Assembly (NCBI RefSeq): GCF_000712075.1
Contig: NZ_JONW01000009.1
Coordinates: 372,001-436,000 of the forward strand
DNA: 64,000 nt
DNA from: Caulobacter sp. UNC358MFTsu5.1
Lineage (GTDB): Bacteria > Pseudomonadota > Alphaproteobacteria > Caulobacterales > Caulobacteraceae
Reading direction: 5' to 3'
Shown here: one piece after another, positions 58,880 to 64,000 of the stretch
Layout of the letters: the number at the start of each line of letters is the position of its first letter
How positions within the stretch are numbered: position 1 is the stretch's first letter
Notes under the pieces: generated by a model
Databases searched by the model: none
Told to the model about the DNA's origin: nothing
The model's input: only the letters and a program-made list of their open reading frames with translations
Translations under genes and position numbers: made by a program

Positions 58880-59911
58880 CTAGGGCCGTCGCACGCGCCA
58901 GGCGAAGGTCGTGGCCGTGGCCAGCAGGATCGCCGCCCCGGCCTGGTGCAGCACGCCCAAGGCCAGGGGCACCGCGGCCATCAGGGTCCAGATCCCCAGC
59001 CCCGCCTGCAGGCAGACCACCCCGACCAGCACGAAGGCGGTCGTCTTGGCCTCCTGCGGCAGGCGGCGCGACCGGCCGGCGGCCACGCCGATGACGATGG
59101 CGGCGACGAACAGGGCGTAGGCCATCAGCCGGTGATGCAACTGCACCGCCCCCTGGCTGTGGGCGATCGTGCCCCACAGGCCATGGCCGGCGTATTCGGC
59201 CGGCACCAGGGCGCCGTTCATCAGCGGCCAGTCGTTATAGACCAGCCCCGCGTCGTTGCCGGCCACCAGGGCGCCCAGCAGGCTCTGGAAGAACACCGCG
59301 CCCAGGAAGGCCAGGGCCCAGCCGCGCCAGTCGGTGCGCTCCTCGATGCGCGGCGAGCCCGACCAGGCGTCCAGGGCCGTCCACACCAGGGCGACGAACA
59401 GGATCAGGGCCAGGCCCAGGTGCATGGCCAGGCGCTCGGGAGCCACCGACACGCGCTCCGACAGGCCGCTGGACACCATCCACCAGCCGACCAGGCCCTG
59501 CAGCCCGCCCAGGCCGAACAGCACCGCGCAGCGCCAGATCAGGCGGCGCGGGATCATCCGGCGGACCAGGAAGACCACGAACGGGATGGCGAACGCCGCC
59601 CCGACCAGACGACCCAGCAGCCGGTGCCCCCACTCCCACCAGAAGATGCCCTTGTAGGCCTCCAGGGTCATGCCGGCGTTGACCAGCCTGTATTGCGGGA
59701 TCTTCTTGTAGAGCTCGAAATTGGCCCGCCAGGCCTCGTCCGACATCGGCGGCAGCGCGCCCATGATCGGCTTCCACTGGGTGATCGACAGGCCGGAGTC
59801 GGTCAGGCGGGTCGCGCCCCCGACCACCACCATGCAGAAGACCAGGAAGGCCACGGCGAACAGCCAGATGGCGACGGGCCTGGAACGATCGGAACGCAAG
59901 AAGGACGTCAT
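58880..59911 (-). CDS. ctaA: Heme A synthase (COX15/CtaA)
   Basis: A 343-residue membrane protein that oxidises heme O to heme A for aa3-type cytochrome oxidase. Eight hydrophobic helices; family motifs [16 protein letters not shown] near residue 31, [15 protein letters not shown] (heme His), [11 protein letters not shown], and [13 protein letters not shown]. Its size fits alphaproteobacterial CtaA. The start at 59911 gives the standard N-terminus; the frame extends further upstream as a shadow. Confidence 0.95.
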   Translation of the reverse strand: MTSFLRSDRSRPVAIWLFAVAFLVFCMVVVGGATRLTDSGLSITQWKPIMGALPPMSDEAWRANFELYKKIPQYRLVNAGMTLEAYKGIFWWEWGHRLLGRLVGAAFAIPFVVFLVRRMIPRRLIWRCAVLFGLGGLQGLVGWWMVSSGLSERVSVAPERLAMHLGLALILFVALVWTALDAWSGSPRIEERTDWRGWALAFLGAVFFQSLLGALVAGNDAGLVYNDWPLMNGALVPAEYAGHGLWGTIAHSQGAVQLHHRLMAYALFVAAIVIGVAAGRSRRLPQEAKTTAFVLVGVVCLQAGLGIWTLMAAVPLALGVLHQAGAAILLATATTFAWRVRRP

Positions 59912-60052
59912 GACAGCCGGTAAAAACGTCAGTTGGGGGCCGAAATACGGCGAAGCCTTGCCGTACGCCTGACAGCGCCCCGCGTCCATGGCCTCATGAC
60001 GCGTAAGGCCTCGCATGCGATGATGGGGCGGTTTCGGGGGTGGAGTTGGTTC

Positions 60053-60316
60053 ATGAGCGGAGTTGGCGTCTTTGTCGCCGTGGTGATCGGCATCCTGGCC
60101 GGCTATGTCGCCGACCTGGTGCTGGCGCGTCGCCATGCGCTGTTCACCAAGCTCTTGATCGGCGTCGTCGGTTCGTTCATCGGAACGTTCATCGCCCAGC
60201 GGCTGGAGTTCCGGTTCGACGGCTTCCTCGGCAGCCTGCTGGTCTCCAGCGTGGGCGCGATCTTCTTCCTGGCCGTCCTCGGCATTGTTTCGAGCATCTT
60301 CCGGAGACCCGCTTGA
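60053..60316 (+). CDS. GlsB/YeaQ/YmgE family small membrane protein
   Basis: An 87-residue protein with three hydrophobic segments ([53 protein letters not shown]), the pattern of transglycosylase-associated (YeaQ) proteins. GGAG lies 10 bases before the ATG. The next gene starts in its stop codon. Function of the family is unknown; many members are stress-induced. Confidence 0.8.
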   Translation: MSGVGVFVAVVIGILAGYVADLVLARRHALFTKLLIGVVGSFIGTFIAQRLEFRFDGFLGSLLVSSVGAIFFLAVLGIVSSIFRRPA

Positions 60317-60540
60317 GCGCTCCCCTCATCCCCGCCCGCCTGCGTAAGCTGATCGGCGGGATCGGCATCATGGTGTTCCTGGCCGCCTGGATCTGGGCCT
60401 TCACCAGCCTCTACGACTACCTGCCGAACAATCGCGCCGTGCACCTGATCTATTTCGTCGTCGCGGGCATGGGCTGGGGCCTGCCGCTGATGCCGCTGAT
60501 GTCGTGGATGGGCAAGGCGGACAAGCCGATCGGGCGCTGA
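60313..60540 (+). CDS. DUF2842 family small membrane protein
   Basis: A 75-residue protein with two hydrophobic helices ([43 protein letters not shown]), typical of DUF2842. It begins with TTG at 60313, inside the previous stop (TTGA), with GGAG 7 bases upstream, so the two genes are translationally coupled. Confidence 0.8.
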   Translation: MSAPLIPARLRKLIGGIGIMVFLAAWIWAFTSLYDYLPNNRAVHLIYFVVAGMGWGLPLMPLMSWMGKADKPIGR

Positions 60541-60550
60541 GGCTCACGGA

Positions 60551-60668
60551 CTTGCCCCCACCTGACCGCTTCGCGGTCTGTCCGCCCCCCCATAGGGGGC
60601 GGAGCCCATGGCGCGAGGCTCTTCCCCCTCTGGGGGAAGACGATCGCGAAGCGATCCGTAGGGGCAAG
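60551..60668. repeat. Nested inverted-repeat element
   Basis: CTTGCCCC (60551-60558) and GGGGCAAG (60661-60668) bracket a run of smaller hairpins: GACCGC-TTC-GCGGTC, TCCGCCCCC with GGGGGCGGA, TTCCCCC with GGGGGAA and GATCGC-GAA-GCGATC. The whole 118 bp could fold into a branched structure. It looks like a dispersed intergenic repeat. Confidence 0.65.
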
Positions 60669-60691
60669 TGTTAGCCGCACCGGACAACGAA

Positions 60692-60717
60692 AAAGGCCGC
60701 CCCGGAGGGCGGCCTTT
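60692..60717 (+). terminator. Hairpin terminator after the DUF2842 gene
   Basis: A perfect 11-bp stem AAAGGCCGCCC (60692-60702) / GGGCGGCCTTT (60707-60717) with loop CGGA. The A-run on the left and the T's on the right allow use in both directions. Confidence 0.8.
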
Positions 60718-60751
60718 CCATTCTTCCGGTCCCGATCCTCGCGAGGAGGAA

Positions 60752-60828
<77 letters not shown>

Positions 60829-60913
60829 ATCCGGAAGGAGCGCCCTTATAGGTGCGGCTTTCTCCGGGAGCAATGGGATTCCTGAGGGATTTTGAGCAGC
60901 GCTCGAAAGCGCT

Positions 60914-61345
60914 TCAGGCGCCCCGCAAAAGCCCGTCCAGCCGGGCCTTCACGGCCTGAAGGTCGTCCAGCGCCAGGACCAGCCGACCCCTCGCCTCGTC
61001 GGCCAGCTCGACGTGCGACGGCGAATCGACGATGGCGGCGACGGCCAGACCGTCCAGCGAGGCCGAGCCGTTGTCGCCCAGGCCGGCGGCGATCACATGG
61101 GTCAGGCCCTGCTCGCGGTGCAGCTTCTGCACGCCCTTGATGGTGTAGCCCTCGGCGTGCAGCAGGGCGCGCACGCCGCTCAGCACGGCGATGTCCTGCG
61201 GGCGGTAGAACCGCCGCCCGCCGGCCCGCTTCATCGGGCGAATGAACGAGAACTTGGTTTCCCAGAAGCGCAGGACGTGCTGTGGCACGCCCAGCTCCTC
61301 GGCGGCTTCGGAAATCGTGCGGAAGGCGTTGGGCCCCTTCGCCAC
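60914..61345 (-). CDS. MerR-family transcriptional regulator downstream of ihfA
   Basis: A 143-residue MerR-type protein with the [23 protein letters not shown] and winged part [19 protein letters not shown], then a coiled region. A gene of this type follows ihfA in many alphaproteobacteria. GTG start with AAGGA upstream. Target genes and effector are unknown; there are no metal-binding Cys. Confidence 0.9.
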   Translation of the reverse strand: MAKGPNAFRTISEAAEELGVPQHVLRFWETKFSFIRPMKRAGGRRFYRPQDIAVLSGVRALLHAEGYTIKGVQKLHREQGLTHVIAAGLGDNGSASLDGLAVAAIVDSPSHVELADEARGRLVLALDDLQAVKARLDGLLRGA

Positions 61346-61360
61346 CGCATCGAATCCTTC

Positions 61361-61663
61361 TTAGCCGCCCAAGGCGCGGTCGATTCGCGCCTTCATGACT
61401 TGCGAGGCCCGGAAACCGATCACCCGGCGGGGCTCGATCTCTGCGGGTTCCCCGGTCTTGGGATTGCGGCCCATGCGGGCCCGCTTGTCGCGCACCTGGA
61501 AGACGCCGAAACCGGAAAGCTTGACCGTCTCGCCCTGTTCCAGCGCCTCGGCGACCAGATCCAGGGTGCGTTCGACCAGGCCCGCGCAGTCCTGCCGGGT
61601 CAGACCGACTTCTTCGTGGACCGCCTCGCAGAGATCGGCCCGGGTCAATGTCGCGCCTTTCAT
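61361..61663 (-). CDS. ihfA: Integration host factor alpha subunit
   Basis: A 100-residue DNA-bending protein of the HU/IHF family. It has [40 protein letters not shown] and the DNA-intercalating arm [22 protein letters not shown]. It lies between fabH and merR on the same strand. In Caulobacter IHF helps many flagellar and cell-cycle promoters. Confidence 0.96.
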   Translation of the reverse strand: MKGATLTRADLCEAVHEEVGLTRQDCAGLVERTLDLVAEALEQGETVKLSGFGVFQVRDKRARMGRNPKTGEPAEIEPRRVIGFRASQVMKARIDRALGG

Positions 61664-61853
61664 GACGCCCCCTTACGCTTGATTGACAAACCCCAGAGCG
61701 CCCCTCGTCCGACGGGGTGGAGCCCCGTGTTTCTGCAACGCGCTCTCATCAACTCAAACCTGCATGCCGCGATTATCGCGTGGAGTCAAAGGCTGAGGGC
61801 CAAGACTTGAGACGATAGCGCAAGCTAGCGGGCGAAAACAGCCAAGCTTGGCC

Positions 61854-62831
61854 TTAAAGCCGGAGAACGCAGGCGCCCCAGGTCAATCCGCCGCCCATCG
61901 CCTCGAGCAGCAGCAGCTGGCCCGGTTTGATGCGGCCGTCGGCGATTCCCTGGGCGAAGGCCAGCGGGATCGAGGCGGCCGAGGTGTTGGCGTGCAGGGC
62001 GACCGTCGAGATCACCTTGTCCTCGTCGATGCCGCAGCGATGGGCCACGCCGGCCAGGATGCGCTGGTTGGCCTGGTGCGGGATGAACCAGTCCACCTCG
62101 GGCACGCTCACGCCGGCCACTTCGGCGGCGGCGAAGATCGCCTCGGAGATGTTGACCACCGCGTGCTTGAAGACCTGGTTGCCCAGCATGCGCAGCTTGC
62201 CGACCGTGCCCGTGGTCGACGGACCGCCGTCCACGTAGAGCAGCTCCTGCTTGGTGCCGTCGGCGCGCAGGGCGAAGCCCAGGACGCCCTGGTCGGCCGT
62301 GGTCCCCTGCCCTTCGCGCGGCTCCAGCACCACGGCGCCGGCCCCGTCGCCGAACAGCACGCAGGTGCCGCGGTCGGTCCAGTCCATCAGCCGGGTCATG
62401 GCCTCGGCCCCGATCACCAGGGCGCACTTGGCGTGGCCTCGGGCCACGAAGCCGTCGGCGACGCTGAGCGCGTAGACGAAGCCCGAGCACACGGCCTGGA
62501 CGTCGAAGGCGATGCCGACAGGCGCGCCCAGCTTGCGCTGGACGATGGTGGCCGTGGCCGGGAAGGTCATGTCCGCCGTGGTGGTGGCCACGATGATCAG
62601 GTCGACGTCGGCTGCGGTCTTGCCGGCCCGTTCCAGCGCCTGCTGGGCGGCGCGGAAGGCCAGGTCCGAGACCGGCTGATCGTCGGCCACCATGTGGCGC
62701 TGGCGGATGCCCGTGCGCTCGACGATCCAGGCGTCGCTGGTGTCGACGGTCTCGGCCAACTGGTCGTTGGTGACGATGTTGTCCGGCAGATAGGCCCCGA
62801 CGCCGGTGACGGCGCTACGAATTACGCTCAC
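61854..62831 (-). CDS. fabH: 3-oxoacyl-ACP synthase III
   Basis: A 325-residue initiating condensing enzyme of fatty-acid synthesis. Active-site residues: Cys in FDVQAVCSGFVYAL near 113, His in IPHQANQRIL near 250 and Asn in LHANTSAASIPLA near 280. The GTG start (62831) overlaps the plsX stop (GTGA). Confidence 0.96.
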   Translation of the reverse strand: MSVIRSAVTGVGAYLPDNIVTNDQLAETVDTSDAWIVERTGIRQRHMVADDQPVSDLAFRAAQQALERAGKTAADVDLIIVATTTADMTFPATATIVQRKLGAPVGIAFDVQAVCSGFVYALSVADGFVARGHAKCALVIGAEAMTRLMDWTDRGTCVLFGDGAGAVVLEPREGQGTTADQGVLGFALRADGTKQELLYVDGGPSTTGTVGKLRMLGNQVFKHAVVNISEAIFAAAEVAGVSVPEVDWFIPHQANQRILAGVAHRCGIDEDKVISTVALHANTSAASIPLAFAQGIADGRIKPGQLLLLEAMGGGLTWGACVLRL

Positions 62832-63919
62832 TCGGAAGCTCCCTGGCCTTCGGCGCCCGACACGCCTCCGGCCGTTTCTTCTTCTGCACCGGCTTTGAGG
62901 CCGGTTTCGGTCAGACGGTTCAGGTTGCGGTCGATCTCGGCCGAGAAGTCGCTGCGGGCCAGGTCGACCGCCACGCGGATGGCCGAGGCGTAGCCCAGGG
63001 CGTCGGCCCCGCCGTGGCTCTTGACCACGATGCCGTTGAGGCCCAGCAGCGGGCCGCCGTTGACTCGTCCAGGATCCAGGCGCCGGCGCATCTTCTTCAG
63101 CGCGCCCGAGGCGATCACCGCCCCCAGCATGGCCAGGGGCCCGGACGTCAGGGTGGTCTTGATCTCGGCGGCGAAGAAGCGGGCCAGGCCCTCGGCGGTC
63201 TTCAGGGCCACGTTGCCGGTGAAGCCGTCGGTGACGACCACGTCGACCGTGCCCTTGGCGATGTCGGTGCCCTCGACGAAACCGCGATAATCGAAGTCCA
63301 GCTTGGTCTCCTTGAGGATGGCGTGCGCCTCGCGCACTTCCTCGTGGCCCTTCTGGTCCTCGGAGCCCACGTTCAGCAGGCCCACGGTCGGACGCTCCGA
63401 GCCGTGCACCGCGTGGTGGAAGGCCGCGCCCATGATCGCGAACTCGATCAGCTGCTTGGCGTCGCTTTCGACGTTGGCGCCGACGTCCAGCACGGCCGAG
63501 ACGCCGCGCATGGTCGGCCAGCTGGCCACGATCGCCGGGCGCTCCAGATTGGCCCCCATGCGCAGGATCAGCTTGGAGATCGCCATCAGGGCGCCGGTGT
63601 TGCCGGCTGAGACGCAGGCGGCGGCCTCGCCGGCCCGGATCGCCTCGACGGCGTTCCACAGGCTGGTGCCCTTGCCCCGGCGCATGGCCTGGGCGGGCTT
63701 CTCCTCCATGGAGATGGCCTTGTCGGTGTGGCGCACCTCGCTGACGGCGCGGGCGCCGGGGCTCTTGGCCAGCTGGGCGTTCAGCTGGACCTCGTCGCCG
63801 TGCAGCAGGAAGCGGACGTCGGGCAGGCTCTTGGCGGCGAGCGCCACGGCCGGGACGATCACGGACGGACCGTGATCCCCGCCCATGGCGTCGATCGAAA
63901 TGACTACGGAATCAGGCAC
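62828..63919 (-). CDS. plsX: Phosphate acyltransferase PlsX
   Basis: A 363-residue enzyme that makes acyl-phosphate from acyl-ACP for phospholipid synthesis. It has ISIDAMGGDHGPSVIVPA at the N-terminus, ACVSAGNTGALMAISKLIL, NVGSEDQKGHEEVREAHAIL and VVTDGFTGNVALKTAEGLA. GTG start. First gene seen of the plsX-fabH-ihfA-merR unit; genes usually upstream (rpmF, DUF177) are outside the window. Bases 63920-64000 hold no gene. Confidence 0.96.
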   Translation of the reverse strand: MPDSVVISIDAMGGDHGPSVIVPAVALAAKSLPDVRFLLHGDEVQLNAQLAKSPGARAVSEVRHTDKAISMEEKPAQAMRRGKGTSLWNAVEAIRAGEAAACVSAGNTGALMAISKLILRMGANLERPAIVASWPTMRGVSAVLDVGANVESDAKQLIEFAIMGAAFHHAVHGSERPTVGLLNVGSEDQKGHEEVREAHAILKETKLDFDYRGFVEGTDIAKGTVDVVVTDGFTGNVALKTAEGLARFFAAEIKTTLTSGPLAMLGAVIASGALKKMRRRLDPGRVNGGPLLGLNGIVVKSHGGADALGYASAIRVAVDLARSDFSAEIDRNLNRLTETGLKAGAEEETAGGVSGAEGQGASE

Positions 63920-64000
63920 GAGGCGCTATCGGCTCCAGAAGCGGCGCACCGCCCGTTCAAAGGTGAGGGCCAGGCGGCCGGACGATACAGCCGCGGTAAT

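Overview
The window is high-GC DNA (roughly two thirds G+C by eye) from an alphaproteobacterium, most likely a Caulobacter or close relative. The pointers are the gene orders cold-shock protein / DUF192 / ETC complex I subunit / tRNA-Pro, alaC-hom-glpX-fbp-recJ, rplM-rpsI and plsX-fabH-ihfA-merR, a two-domain cold-shock protein, the DUF2842 protein, and a FecI/FecR/TonB-receptor unit. No phage, transposase, CRISPR array or rRNA was seen. This is chromosomal DNA with several accessory islands.

Layout. 1-6.3 kb: the 3' part of a giant YDG-repeat exoprotein and its two-partner-secretion outer-membrane transporter. 6.3-12.8 kb: a DUF1622 membrane protein, then ECF sigma factor, FecR anti-sigma, TonB receptor and periplasmic trehalase, which reads as a sugar-uptake unit. 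12.9-24.6 kb: housekeeping block with tRNA-Arg, tRNA-Pro and two identical tRNA-Glu, RecJ, two unrelated fructose bisphosphatases, homoserine dehydrogenase, an AlaC-type aminotransferase and PHB synthase. 24.6-36.6 kb: a SoxR-box-controlled monooxygenase facing a frameshifted soxR, DUF1287, argC, a FrnE-type protein, an EcfG-like sigma factor with a nearby EcfG-type promoter in front of two small proteins, an OYE reductase, glyoxalase I, an Atm1-like ABC exporter and a LOG-family protein. 37-47.4 kb: a PimC/PimD-like acyl-CoA dehydrogenase pair with a secreted protein between them, a short CobT, two paralogous small secreted proteins around a DUF1289 gene, an aspartic protease, DusA, a secreted GH13 amylase and an acyltransferase.

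47.7-56 kb is the most unusual part. A 281-residue protein of unknown function precedes an 1173-residue protein that joins a DyP-type heme peroxidase to a cytochrome P450. Its 3' end overlaps a convergent gene for a class III cyclase-AAA-TPR protein whose catalytic Asn/Arg pair is replaced. That gene is divergent from a Crp/Fnr regulator whose nucleotide-binding cassette is intact, and the shared intergenic region carries dyad sites. The architecture resembles fungal Ppo oxygenases (heme peroxidase plus P450 isomerase), so a bacterial oxylipin-type pathway is a reasonable hypothesis; this is inference.

56-64 kb returns to core genes: rpsI, rplM, alkaline phosphatase, heme A synthase, two small membrane proteins, tRNA-Pro, merR, ihfA, fabH and plsX. 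Several structured intergenic repeats (near 17.2, 57.2 and 60.6 kb) look like dispersed genomic repeat elements.
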